Source: an uncultured Alphaproteobacteria bacterium (GTDB lineage: Bacteria > Pseudomonadota > Alphaproteobacteria > Micavibrionales > Micavibrionaceae). From it: 6,145 bases of DNA. The stretch covers positions 1-6,145 of the forward strand of contig CAKZKV010000218.1 in assembly GCA_937124505.1 (NCBI GenBank), read 5' to 3'. This document shows positions 1-6,145 of the stretch, piece by piece (within the stretch, counting starts at the first letter, position 1; each line of letters begins with the position of its first letter). Position numbers and translations under genes: made by a program. The notes beneath the pieces are model-generated. The model did not search any database. It was not told the DNA's origin and was given only the letters and a program-made list of their open reading frames with translations.

Positions 1-990
1 CTGCATAAAAGAGATACCTCTGTCCTGATCATATTTGTTCTTTCTGCATTGACTGTTACAGGATCCTATTTCTGGGGACTTCACCGTATCAAGACAGAAG
101 AAGTGTACGGAACACCTGAAATCATGGTGCATATGATCCAACCCAATGTTGCGCAGCAGGATAAATGGGACGGCGATAAAATAGAGGGACACTTCAAGAA
201 TCTGATGGAGCTATCTGAAGAGGCTCTCAATAATAAATTCCGCGGCATAAATCTGATTATCTGGCCGGAAACGGCATCAGTCCGCTCCATGTTATTTAAA
301 GCTGAAAACCTGACATCATTCAAAAAACTCTTGCCTGAAAACAGCAAGAACTACCTGCTAACGGGATTGCTGGACGGTTACCGGGACAATGACCAGATTG
401 TCTATACCAACAGTCTGGCCGTTTTCGGTCCGGGTCAGGTGTTAATCGACAAATACGACAAACACCATCTTGTTCCTTTTGGAGAGTATATTCCCTTTGG
501 CCAATACATCCCCATTGATCCCATTGTGAACTTTTCCGGCTTTCAGGCCGGGCCGGGACTACGCAGGATTAAAGTGACAGATTCTTTAACCATCAGCCCT
601 TTGATCTGCTATGAAATTATCTTTTCCGGGCAAACAACGCCCTGGAGAATCCCCAAACGTTACAAACCGAATCTGATCGTAAACATCACTAACGACGCTT
701 GGTACGGAGATAGCGCAGGCCCGAGACAACATCTGGTACAGGCACAATACCGTGCCATTGAATCAGGTCTCTCCGTTGTGCGAGTCGCGAATACAGGGAT
801 TTCAGCGCTGATTTCCCCCTTAGGTGGAAAATTAACTGAAATTCCCTACGGAAAACGTGGATATCAATCTCACCCCCTCATTTTACCATTGCAAAATGAA
901 ACTTATTTTGCGAAATTTGGGCATAAGATATCTTTTGCATTGTTCCTGTTAATAGCCTTGGGGATATACGCATTCAAAAAGAAACGTTAG
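1..990 (+). CDS. lnt: Apolipoprotein N-acyltransferase, C-terminal part (5' end outside the window)
   Basis: Lnt transfers an acyl chain from a phospholipid to the N-terminal cysteine of apolipoproteins, the last step of lipoprotein maturation. It acts at the periplasmic face of the inner membrane. The frame is open from the first base, so the gene enters from the left and 329 residues are visible; whole family members are about 500 residues, and the N-terminal membrane bundle is mostly missing. The nitrilase-type catalytic domain is complete. Counting from base 1, the presumed triad is Glu90 (IIWPETA, codon 268-270), Lys154 (YDKHHLVPFGEY, codon 460-462) and Cys203 (LICYEIIF, codon 607-609). 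The further conserved NITNDAWYG and VANTGISA blocks follow. A hydrophobic helix and a KKKR end close the protein, matching the final membrane anchor. A TTG at 49 is an internal codon, not the start. The next gene on this strand is a regulator 126 bp downstream. Confidence 0.95.
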   Translation: MHKRDTSVLIIFVLSALTVTGSYFWGLHRIKTEEVYGTPEIMVHMIQPNVAQQDKWDGDKIEGHFKNLMELSEEALNNKFRGINLIIWPETASVRSMLFKAENLTSFKKLLPENSKNYLLTGLLDGYRDNDQIVYTNSLAVFGPGQVLIDKYDKHHLVPFGEYIPFGQYIPIDPIVNFSGFQAGPGLRRIKVTDSLTISPLICYEIIFSGQTTPWRIPKRYKPNLIVNITNDAWYGDSAGPRQHLVQAQYRAIESGLSVVRVANTGISALISPLGGKLTEIPYGKRGYQSHPLILPLQNETYFAKFGHKISFALFLLIALGIYAFKKKR

Positions 991-1116
991 TACGTTTTAT
1001 GGTAATAATACCAAAGATATCGTGAAATATACTAAATATATGGAATAAAAGATTTATTTCTTTCAAAAAATTTTTTATATGTATAATTCAAGATTAAAAT
1101 TTTAGTATTAGGCAGA
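991..1116 (+). promoter_or_regulatory. AT-rich intergenic region with candidate promoter for the HTH gene
   Basis: This is the most AT-rich stretch of the window. It contains an exact TATAAT at 1082-1087, about 30 bp before the regulator's ATG, but the upstream -35 area (around 1059-1066) is poor. The putative spacer holds a perfect A6T6 palindrome (1065-1076), which may bend the DNA, and TAAAATTTTA (1095-1104) is a second palindrome between the -10 and the ATG. No good terminator for lnt is visible: only a 5-bp stem, AAACG/CGTTT at 982-997, overlaps the lnt stop codon. The TATAAT match is direct; promoter function is inferred, and AT-rich DNA produces such matches by chance. Confidence 0.35.
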
Positions 1117-1584
1117 ATGCAGAAAAAAATAAAAACAAAAGGCCGGGTAGAAGATTACGACAAGGAAATCGGCATGCGATTGCGTGCACTTCGTAAACTT
1201 CATGATTTCACCCAAGATGTACTTGCGAAAAAACTGGATATCACGTTTCAGCAAATTCAAAAGTATGAGCAAGGTACCAATAGAATCAGTGCCGGTAAAA
1301 TCAAACAGATTATAGATATCTTTAACGTCCCTTCTTCTTATTTTTTTGAAGATAATATCCACGCCAAGAAAATGGGATTTGCCGAAAACCAGCAGGAATC
1401 TTTTGAAGGACAGGACGAAAAGAAGAGCAAATCCTCCATCACCGGAGATATCTTTCAAAGCACAGAAACCATCAATCTTTTGCGCACTTACTATAGCGTC
1501 AAAGACACCAAAGCCCGTAAAGGCATGTATAAAATGATCAAGACATATGCCGAAAATATCGGCGACTCTAAAAAAGCGGATTGA
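1117..1584 (+). CDS. Cro/CI (XRE) family helix-turn-helix transcriptional regulator
   Basis: A 155-residue DNA-binding protein, presumably dimeric and cytoplasmic. Residues about 17-76 form a Cro/CI-type five-helix domain: TQDVLAKKL (32-40) fits helix 2 and TFQQIQKYE (43-51) the recognition helix, followed by the GTNRIS turn and the IFNVPSSYFF end typical of alphaproteobacterial members. Residues 80-115 are charged and low in complexity, probably a linker. The tail (about 117-150, ETINLLRTYYSVKD onward) resembles the short conserved C-terminal segment of the same group. The ATG has only a weak AGG 4 nt upstream, but the next in-frame ATG (1174) would cut into the first helix. Its place between lnt and metK recurs in Alphaproteobacteria. 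From memory, the Sinorhizobium low-pH-induced regulator PhrR belongs to this group and also sits beside an lnt gene. Its targets cannot be read from the protein; self-regulation or control of metK is a guess from position. Confidence 0.9.
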   Translation: MQKKIKTKGRVEDYDKEIGMRLRALRKLHDFTQDVLAKKLDITFQQIQKYEQGTNRISAGKIKQIIDIFNVPSSYFFEDNIHAKKMGFAENQQESFEGQDEKKSKSSITGDIFQSTETINLLRTYYSVKDTKARKGMYKMIKTYAENIGDSKKAD

Positions 1585-1608
1585 AGTTAAGATCGTTTTA
1601 TGTAGAAT
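1581..1608 (+). promoter_or_regulatory. Candidate promoter for metK
   Basis: TTGAAG (1581-1586, 4 of 6 to TTGACA) and TAGAAT (1603-1608, 5 of 6 to TATAAT) are separated by 16 bp. Transcription would begin near 1615, giving a leader of about 25 nt before the metK ATG at 1640. The -35 box overlaps the stop codon of the regulator gene (1582-1584). The hexamers are seen directly; activity is inferred. Confidence 0.45.
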
Positions 1609-1617
1609 AACGATCTT
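1589..1617. repeat. 9-bp perfect inverted repeat over the metK promoter (possible operator)
   Basis: AAGATCGTT (1589-1597) and AACGATCTT (1609-1617) are exact reverse complements separated by 11 bp, with arm centres 20 bp apart, close to two helical turns. The left arm lies in the -35/-10 spacer and the right arm starts right after the candidate -10, covering the predicted start point. This layout suits an operator bound by a dimer. As RNA it would form a 9-bp stem with an 11-nt loop, but no T-run follows, so it is not a standard terminator. I could not match it to the known SAM-binding riboswitch patterns. Confidence 0.5.
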
Positions 1618-1639
1618 TAATCAATGAAAAGCTTTAAAT

Positions 1640-2812
1640 ATGTCAACACAAACTAATTATGTTTTTACCAGTGAATCCGTCTCCGAAGGACATCCGGACA
1701 AACTTTGCGATCAGATTTCAGATGCTCTGGTAGATTACTATCTTTCCCTTGATCCTTATGCGCGGACAGCAATGGAAACCGTTGCAACGACGGGATTCGT
1801 TGGATTGTTAGGAGAGATTCGCTGTTGTGAAGACGTTCCCCAGGAAAAAATAGAAGAAATCGTCCGCCAAACCATCAAAAATGTTGGCTATGAACAAGAA
1901 GGCTTCCACTGGAAAGATGTGGAAGTGAATATCCGTCTTCATAAACAATCCGCAGATATTGCCATGGGCGTTGATGCCGGCGACGACAAAGATGAAGGGG
2001 CCGGTGATCAGGGGATCATGTTTGGATATGCCTGTAATGAAACAGAAGAACTCATGCCTGCGGCTATCCATTATTCCCATCAAATCCTCAAGCAACTCGC
2101 CGAAGACCGTCATAACGGCACTCTTTCACAACTTGAACCTGACGCTAAATCACAGGTTACGCTTGTTTATCAGGACGGGCAGCCCATCAAGGCTCATTCC
2201 ATTGTTCTCTCAACACAACACGCAGAAGAACTATCCCAGGAGGATGTCCGCGATCTCATCAAACCTTACATTGAAAAAGTTATTCCAAATGGCTGGATGT
2301 GCCGTGACGATGAACTTTATATCAATCCGACAGGCCGTTTTGTCATCGGGGGACCGGTTGGAGATGCCGGACTGACAGGCCGCAAGATTATTGTTGATAC
2401 CTATGGTGGCGCGGCCCCGCACGGTGGCGGTGCTTTCTCCGGGAAAGACCCAACCAAAGTTGACCGTTCCGCGGCCTATATCGCACGCTATCTGGCGAAG
2501 AACGTTGTCGGCGCGGGACTGGCGACTCGTTGCACCATTCAGTTATCATACGCGATAGGTATTTCAAAGCCGATTTCCGTGTATGTGAATACCCACGGCA
2601 CAGGTAAAGCCCCGGAACATAAAATTTCCGAAGCCATCACGTCTCTGGTTGATCTCAGCCCACGCGGTATTCGCGAGCATTTACAAATGAATCGCCCGAT
2701 TTATGGCCGCACGGCTGCTTATGGGCATTTTGGCCGCGCCCCGGAAGCCGACGGCGGATTTTCCTGGGAAAAACTCGACCTGATTGAAAAACTGCAAAAA
2801 GCTGTTGGGTAA
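1640..2812 (+). CDS. metK: S-adenosylmethionine synthetase (methionine adenosyltransferase)
   Basis: MetK joins methionine and ATP to make S-adenosylmethionine, releasing phosphate and pyrophosphate; it is cytoplasmic, usually a tetramer, and needs Mg2+ and K+. At 390 residues the length is normal for the family. The N-terminal substrate motif SEGHPDK ends at residue 21, the ATP-binding [12 protein letters not shown] lies at 120-131, and the phosphate-binding glycine-rich loop GGGAFSGKD at 262-270 is followed by the conserved [10 protein letters not shown]. The C-terminal [12 protein letters not shown] block is intact, so the enzyme should be active. The ATG at 1640 gives the standard distance to GHPDK, although its ribosome binding site is poor (only GAAAAG, 1626-1631). 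It follows the regulator gene by 55 bp, which hold a candidate promoter and an inverted repeat. No terminator separates it from the next gene 29 bp downstream, so metK probably leads a transcript reaching trmB, an enzyme that consumes its product. Confidence 0.98.
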   Translation: MSTQTNYVFTSESVSEGHPDKLCDQISDALVDYYLSLDPYARTAMETVATTGFVGLLGEIRCCEDVPQEKIEEIVRQTIKNVGYEQEGFHWKDVEVNIRLHKQSADIAMGVDAGDDKDEGAGDQGIMFGYACNETEELMPAAIHYSHQILKQLAEDRHNGTLSQLEPDAKSQVTLVYQDGQPIKAHSIVLSTQHAEELSQEDVRDLIKPYIEKVIPNGWMCRDDELYINPTGRFVIGGPVGDAGLTGRKIIVDTYGGAAPHGGGAFSGKDPTKVDRSAAYIARYLAKNVVGAGLATRCTIQLSYAIGISKPISVYVNTHGTGKAPEHKISEAITSLVDLSPRGIREHLQMNRPIYGRTAAYGHFGRAPEADGGFSWEKLDLIEKLQKAVG

Positions 2813-2841
2813 AAAACAGGTGCATTAAGAGGAAAAATGGA

Positions 2842-3672
2842 ATGATAAGGTTATTTTTCTTTTTATTATTCTTAACGATATTTCCTCTTCAGGCCTTTGC
2901 GGAAGCCAAAGAAAGCGCTTATGAACGTGTCATGCGGACAGGAACGCTTCGTTGTGGATTCATCCCATGGCCGCCCGGTTTCGAAATTGATCCTAATACC
3001 AGAGAAGTCAAAGGCCCTTCGAAAGAGCTATTTGAGAACATCATAAAACTCACCGGATGGGACGTAGAATTTGTGGAAGTGTCTCTCACCACAGACATTC
3101 TTGATCTTAATAATGGACGGATTGACGCTATCTGCGCCAGTGGCCCATGGACGATCACAAATGTTAAATTTATCGATTACACAACACCAGCTGTCTACTC
3201 TCCTATCTTTGTATATGTCCGGGCTGATGAAACCCGATTTGAAACTTACAAAGACCTGAACAACGAAAATATTTCATTTGTCGGCATTGACGGAGATATC
3301 AGTATAGACCTTGCAGGTTATCGCTTTCCGAACGCAATAATCCGCAGTCTCATAAATCTGACAGATCCGGCCATGTTACTCATGGAAGTTGCCACAGGTA
3401 AAGCTGATGCGGTTATCCTTGACCCCGTAACTGCCGAAAGTTACATGAAAAACAATCCGGAACAGATCAAAGAATTCCCCCTTAAAGAACCTTTGGCGGT
3501 CTATCCGGTCGGGTTAGCTGTAAAATGGGGAGAATACGAGTTAAAACAATCCCTTAACCGCGCAACAGAAATGGCGATTAATATTGGATTGGCTGATGAT
3601 CTGATTGATTTGTATGACTCCTCGCGGCGAACCATATATTCCCCCGCTAAAACGTATCAACTACCGGAGTGA
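2842..3672 (+). CDS. Secreted solute-binding protein, SBP_bac_3-like, ligand unknown
   Basis: A 276-residue periplasmic binding protein. Residues 1-20 form a signal peptide: MIR, a long Phe/Leu-rich core, then a probable cleavage after AFA (20/21). There is no lipobox cysteine. The mature part has the two-lobe pattern of the amino-acid-binding family: RTGTLRCGFIPWPPGFE (32-48) opens lobe 1, NGRIDAICASGPWT (91-104) leads to the ligand region, and GKADAVILD (186-194) in lobe 2 carries the usual aspartate (Asp194). In an ungapped alignment with the family's T-P-E-R pattern, the arginine that normally grips the ligand carboxylate is Asn107 here (TITNVKFIDY), so a standard amino-acid ligand is doubtful. 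A clear AAGAGGA (2827-2833) stands 8 nt before the ATG. It lies between metK and trmB, with no permease or ATPase in view, so it may serve a transporter encoded elsewhere or act in sensing. Family call firm, role unknown. Confidence 0.85.
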   Translation: MIRLFFFLLFLTIFPLQAFAEAKESAYERVMRTGTLRCGFIPWPPGFEIDPNTREVKGPSKELFENIIKLTGWDVEFVEVSLTTDILDLNNGRIDAICASGPWTITNVKFIDYTTPAVYSPIFVYVRADETRFETYKDLNNENISFVGIDGDISIDLAGYRFPNAIIRSLINLTDPAMLLMEVATGKADAVILDPVTAESYMKNNPEQIKEFPLKEPLAVYPVGLAVKWGEYELKQSLNRATEMAINIGLADDLIDLYDSSRRTIYSPAKTYQLPE

Positions 3673-4396
3673 CCTAAGGATTATAAAAAAAGCACCCCCT
3701 TCTGAAAAACGTCGTATTTATGGCCGCCGTCTTGGCAGGCCGCTTAATCCGGCGCGTCAGAAGGCGATAGATGAATTGCTTCCCCGCCTATCCTATTTAG
3801 AAGAGGTTTTGCAGCACTCCACGCCATTTGACCCACGCACGGATTTCTCCCCCACAACAGAAAAACTGATTTGTGAGATCGGATTCGGGGATGGCGATCA
3901 TCTGGCCGGGATGATGCATCAGTACGATGACAAGACCGCTTTTATCGGCGCAGAACCTTATATTAACGGTATGTCTGCCTTCCTGAAACAGCTTCAGGAG
4001 GAGAATCTGGATCAAAGACGTATTAAGGTCTGGATGGATGATGCGATTCGCCTGCTGGAGAAATTTACAGATCACTGTCTGGATGCCATCTATGTCCTGA
4101 ACCCTGATCCCTGGCCCAAAGCACGCCACCATAAACGCCGGATCATCTCACAGGAAAACCTCGACCTGTTTGCACGGTTGTTAAAACCCGGCGCCGACCT
4201 GATTATGACGACAGATGTTGATGATCTGGCCGCATGGATGGTCACAGAGGCCAGCAATCATCCAGACTTTTTATGGACAGCAAAAAGCAGGCTAGACTGG
4301 CGCGAACTACCCAAAGACTGGATCAAAACAAAATATGAGTTAAAAGGTAAAGCCGCCGGGCGGCAGCAAACTTACCTGCTGTTTAAAAGACATTAA
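3614..4396 (+). CDS. trmB: tRNA (guanine-N7-)-methyltransferase (start uncertain)
   Basis: TrmB uses S-adenosylmethionine to methylate N7 of G46 in the variable loop of tRNAs; it is cytoplasmic. Numbered from the ATG at 3614 (260 residues), the usual N-terminal [14 protein letters not shown] is at 36-49. The methyl-donor site shows [11 protein letters not shown] (87-97) and [11 protein letters not shown] (110-120). The signature [14 protein letters not shown] is at 163-176, and the tRNA-contacting TKYE at 239-242. All family landmarks are present. The start is a problem: 3614 lacks a ribosome binding site, overlaps the binding-protein gene by 59 nt, and adds about 22 residues with no family counterpart. 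No ATG, GTG or TTG occurs in frame between 3617 and the YGRR motif. An ATT at 3680, 10 nt after GGAG, would give 238 residues, nearer the normal length. An in-frame TTG at 3605 is a further option. The gene probably shares a transcript with metK. Confidence 0.93.
   Translation: MTPRGEPYIPPLKRINYRSDLRIIKKAPPSEKRRIYGRRLGRPLNPARQKAIDELLPRLSYLEEVLQHSTPFDPRTDFSPTTEKLICEIGFGDGDHLAGMMHQYDDKTAFIGAEPYINGMSAFLKQLQEENLDQRRIKVWMDDAIRLLEKFTDHCLDAIYVLNPDPWPKARHHKRRIISQENLDLFARLLKPGADLIMTTDVDDLAAWMVTEASNHPDFLWTAKSRLDWRELPKDWIKTKYELKGKAAGRQQTYLLFKRH
3666..3682 (+). promoter_or_regulatory. trmB: Possible translation start site of trmB at an ATT codon
   Basis: GGAG (3666-3669) runs directly into the stop codon TGA of the binding-protein gene (3670-3672), and an ATT codon in the trmB frame follows at 3680-3682. 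This GGAGTGA layout suits stop-and-restart coupling between neighbouring genes. ATT starts are rare but known, for example in infC. A second purine patch, TAAGGA (3675-3680), overlaps the ATT and has no usable start codon at the right distance. The sites are visible; their use is inferred. Confidence 0.3.
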
Positions 4397-4653
4397 GCGT
4401 GCGCGTCATCACTGTCATCTGCGCCCGGAATATCTTCTCTGAAGCTGATTGGCCCGTTTGGCATGATGGTTGATATCGCATGCTTATAAACAAGCTGTGC
4501 ATGTGTTTCACGGCGTAATAAGATACTGAAATTGTCAAACCAGGTCACAACGCCCTGCAACTTAACCCCATTTACTAAAAAGACGGTGACAGTCTTCTTT
4601 TCTTTTCTAATTTTATTCAGGAACAGATCCTGAATATTTTGTTTGTCCGTCAT
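4393..4653 (-). CDS. hfq: RNA chaperone Hfq
   Basis: Hfq forms a hexameric Sm-like ring that pairs small regulatory RNAs with messenger RNAs. This copy has 86 residues, a normal length for Alphaproteobacteria. The proximal-face residues Gln8 and Asp9 ([12 protein letters not shown]) sit at the same positions as in E. coli; the Sm1 part runs through [16 protein letters not shown], and the Sm2 signature YKHAIST is at 56-62. The [10 protein letters not shown] loop is one residue longer than in E. coli, as in other alphaproteobacterial copies. The rim has Arg16 and Lys17. The short tail is acidic ([13 protein letters not shown]), a kind of tail thought to aid RNA release in some Hfq proteins. The ATG is backed by AAGAGAG (plus-strand 4659-4665), 5 nt away. 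It follows trkA by 97 bp on the same strand. Downstream, where hflX often follows in related bacteria, it meets the converging trmB instead. Confidence 0.97.
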   Translation of the reverse strand: MTDKQNIQDLFLNKIRKEKKTVTVFLVNGVKLQGVVTWFDNFSILLRRETHAQLVYKHAISTIMPNGPISFREDIPGADDSDDAHA

Positions 4654-4682
4654 AGGTACTCTCTTGTTATTGTTATTAAACA

Positions 4683-4711
4683 GATTTATGCGACTTTAGA
4701 AAAAAGTGCAA
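4683..4711 (-). promoter_or_regulatory. hfq: Weak candidate promoter for hfq
   Basis: Read on the minus strand, TTGCAC (plus 4706-4711) is followed after 17 bp by TAAATC (plus 4683-4688), or after 15 bp by CATAAA (4685-4690). Each box is a mediocre match to the standard hexamers. Start-point spacing would give a short leader of about 20-25 nt to the hfq ATG. CTTG followed by CATAAA also loosely recalls heat-shock-type promoters, but not well enough to assign. The -35 box lies within the terminator-like hairpin. Confidence 0.22.
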
Positions 4712-4719
4712 GCCACTTT
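4700..4719 (-). terminator. Small terminator-like hairpin downstream of trkA
   Basis: On the minus strand, AAAGTG and CACTTT (plus 4714-4719 and 4703-4708) pair as a 6-bp stem around a 5-nt loop, and the run of T continues for three more bases (six in all, three of them in the stem). This fits a weak intrinsic terminator about 30 bp after the trkA stop codon. The stem has only three G-C pairs, so some readthrough into hfq is likely. Confidence 0.4.
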
Positions 4720-4750
4720 ATAAAAGAAATTCATATTAGCTATAACTTAT

Positions 4751-6133
4751 TTACATATACAGAAGATCAAATTTGAAAGAAAATAACTTTTCTACATAGG
4801 CAACACTGTGATGAATCGCAAAAACAATTAATACATCGTCTGGTTTAATGACCGTATTTTTGTCCGGCAGCAATATGTCGTGATCTCTTTTGATGAGGCC
4901 GATAATCACGCCAGGGGGCAAATGAAGCTTTTCGAGAGGCGTGTTGATAATCTGGCAGGATTCGGATGCCTTAACCTCAATAATTTCGGCAAAATCGTCC
5001 TTTATGCTATGCGTTGCATTGATACGTCCCCGTCTGACATACTTCATGATCGTTGAGGCTGTAATCAGGCGTGGCGACACAATTGCATTAATGTTCAAAG
5101 CACTTGTCAGGCTTGTATAAATTTCCTTATTCACCAGCGTAATCGTTCTGGTATGTCCTTTTTCAGAGGCCAGCAACGCACTCAGAATATTCACCTCATC
5201 GTCATTAGTGACAGAAACCACCGTTTCGATATTTTCAATCCCTGCCTCTTCCATAATTTTTTTGTCCAGCGCGTCCCCATGCAGGATCATCGCTTTTGGA
5301 AAAGACTCGCTAAGTTGTTGCGCCCGTGCAGCACTGGCCTCAATCAAACGCAAATCCAGATTTTTGTTGTTTTCAGTCAGAATATGACAAAGTTGTGTCC
5401 CAATATTACCAGCCCCAATAATCAGGATCTTGCCAGCCTCATTCTCTTCATGGCCGAAGATACTCAGAACACGTGTCACATGTTCCTTACGGACAACAAA
5501 GGTGACTTCGTCGTTCTCAAAGAACTGGTTATCGAGATCAGGAAGAATGTGTTTTCCAGCCCGGCTAATCAGCAGTATTTTGACATCCAGATCCGGGAAC
5601 AGGTTCAAAAGTTGTTTTAGGGGCGTGTGCAAAATCGGGCAACTTGAGTTGCAGACCACACTTAAACAATATGCTTCGCCGCCCAGCAAAGAAATCGTAT
5701 CAATTGTGCCGGGCGTTTTCAAACGCTCATAAATATTATGAGCCACTTCCCTTTCCGGCGAAATAATCACATCAATCGGCATATGGGCACGACTGAACAG
5801 ATTCGCCCAAACAGGATCAAGATATCCCGCCTGACGAATACGGGCGATTTTTTTCGGGACATTAAACAGCGAATGCGCTACCTGACATGCGACCATATTC
5901 ACTTCATCGGAATGTGTCACAGCCACAATCATGTCGGCATCTTCCGCTCCGGCCTGCTTCAGGGTTTCCGGGTTTGATGCAAACCCGACGATACCTTTTA
6001 CATCCTGCTCATCACTTATTTTTGCAATCAACTCGCTTTTCAGGTCAATGACAGTCACATCATTATGTTCCTTGGCGAGGTAGGAGGCGATGTTATATCC
6101 GACTTGTCCCGCCCCCCATATGATCGTTCTCAT
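4751..6133 (-). CDS. trkA: Trk system potassium uptake regulatory protein TrkA
   Basis: TrkA is a cytoplasmic nucleotide-binding protein that docks on a TrkH/TrkG membrane subunit and gates K+ uptake. At 460 residues it has the full double-unit length. The first RCK nucleotide-binding fold has GAGQVG (7-12) and an acidic end to strand 2 (VTVID, Asp30), followed by a TrkA-C domain at about 140-225. The second has IIGAGNIG (238-245) with Glu265, then a second TrkA-C domain at about 370-455. Both dinucleotide motifs are intact, so ligand binding should be preserved in each half. The start gives the usual few residues before the first glycine motif. GGAG is only one base before the ATG, so the real ribosome contact may be the AGG further up, or translation may be coupled to an upstream gene, since the start reads ATGA. 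No trkH or other membrane partner is in the window. hfq follows 97 bp downstream, an arrangement common in Alphaproteobacteria. Confidence 0.96.
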   Translation of the reverse strand: MRTIIWGAGQVGYNIASYLAKEHNDVTVIDLKSELIAKISDEQDVKGIVGFASNPETLKQAGAEDADMIVAVTHSDEVNMVACQVAHSLFNVPKKIARIRQAGYLDPVWANLFSRAHMPIDVIISPEREVAHNIYERLKTPGTIDTISLLGGEAYCLSVVCNSSCPILHTPLKQLLNLFPDLDVKILLISRAGKHILPDLDNQFFENDEVTFVVRKEHVTRVLSIFGHEENEAGKILIIGAGNIGTQLCHILTENNKNLDLRLIEASAARAQQLSESFPKAMILHGDALDKKIMEEAGIENIETVVSVTNDDEVNILSALLASEKGHTRTITLVNKEIYTSLTSALNINAIVSPRLITASTIMKYVRRGRINATHSIKDDFAEIIEVKASESCQIINTPLEKLHLPPGVIIGLIKRDHDILLPDKNTVIKPDDVLIVFAIHHSVAYVEKLFSFKFDLLYM

Positions 6134-6145
6134 TCTCCAGCCTGC

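Noticed and set aside
982..997. AAACG/CGTTT hairpin at the lnt stop codon as a terminator
   Set aside because: The stem is five pairs with only two G-C pairs and most of the T-run is inside the stem, so it is too weak to support termination.
1585..1639. SAM-sensing riboswitch in front of metK
   Set aside because: The gap is only 55 nt, and I could not place the conserved parts of the SAM-II or SAM/SAH types on it; the inverted repeat is better explained as a DNA site. A covariance-model search would settle it.
1624..1656. Ten-codon open frame (ATG AAA AGC ... TAA) overlapping the metK start out of frame
   Set aside because: It has no ribosome binding site, no methionine-rich content, and is short enough to be chance, so I do not call it a leader peptide.
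2837..2845. Minimal frame ATG GAA TGA just before the binding-protein ATG
   Set aside because: The ribosome site AAGAGGA is only 3 nt from this ATG but 8 nt from the one at 2842, which fits the real gene much better.
4540..4542. Tryptophan at Hfq position 38, next to the conserved Phe39
   Set aside because: E. coli has serine there, but I recall tryptophan in other alphaproteobacterial Hfq proteins, so it is not unusual for the lineage.
5153..5620. 155-codon open frame on the plus strand inside trkA
   Set aside because: It lies opposite a clear, full-length trkA, has no recognisable domain, and shows no sign of being translated; it is a reverse-strand shadow.

Overview
This window looks like a housekeeping stretch of an alphaproteobacterial chromosome. 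By eye the base composition is moderate, neither GC-rich nor strongly AT-rich. The lineage call rests on gene order (lnt, a Cro/CI-type regulator, metK and trmB on one side; hfq and trkA on the other) and on lineage-typical protein features, such as the Hfq loop one residue longer than in E. coli and the [12 protein letters not shown] and GGGAFSGKD stretches of MetK. I cannot name a genus.

Plus strand, 1-4396: the window opens inside lnt (apolipoprotein N-acyltransferase), with the whole nitrilase-type catalytic domain present. A 126-bp AT-rich gap then precedes a small helix-turn-helix regulator. A 55-bp gap follows, holding a likely promoter and a 9-bp perfect inverted repeat, ahead of metK (S-adenosylmethionine synthetase). 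With no visible terminator, metK runs into a secreted solute-binding protein and then trmB (tRNA m7G46 methyltransferase). The N-terminus of trmB is unclear: it either overlaps the previous gene by 59 nt or starts at a non-AUG codon. MetK makes the methyl donor that TrmB uses, so those two are functionally linked; the binding protein between them has no transport partner in view.

Minus strand, 6133-4393: trkA (potassium uptake regulator with two RCK units), a 97-bp gap with a small terminator-like hairpin and a weak promoter candidate, then hfq (RNA chaperone). The trkA start reads ATGA, which suggests a tight overlap with an upstream gene outside the window. In many relatives that gene is ntrX, though this is not visible here. 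hfq and trmB converge and their stop codons interlock in one TTAA, with no terminator between them.

I see no CRISPR array, insertion sequence, tRNA, rRNA, phage gene or defence system. I find no convincing new biological system. The best leads are the inverted repeat over the metK promoter, the trmB start problem, and the orphan binding protein that has lost the family's usual ligand-binding arginine.
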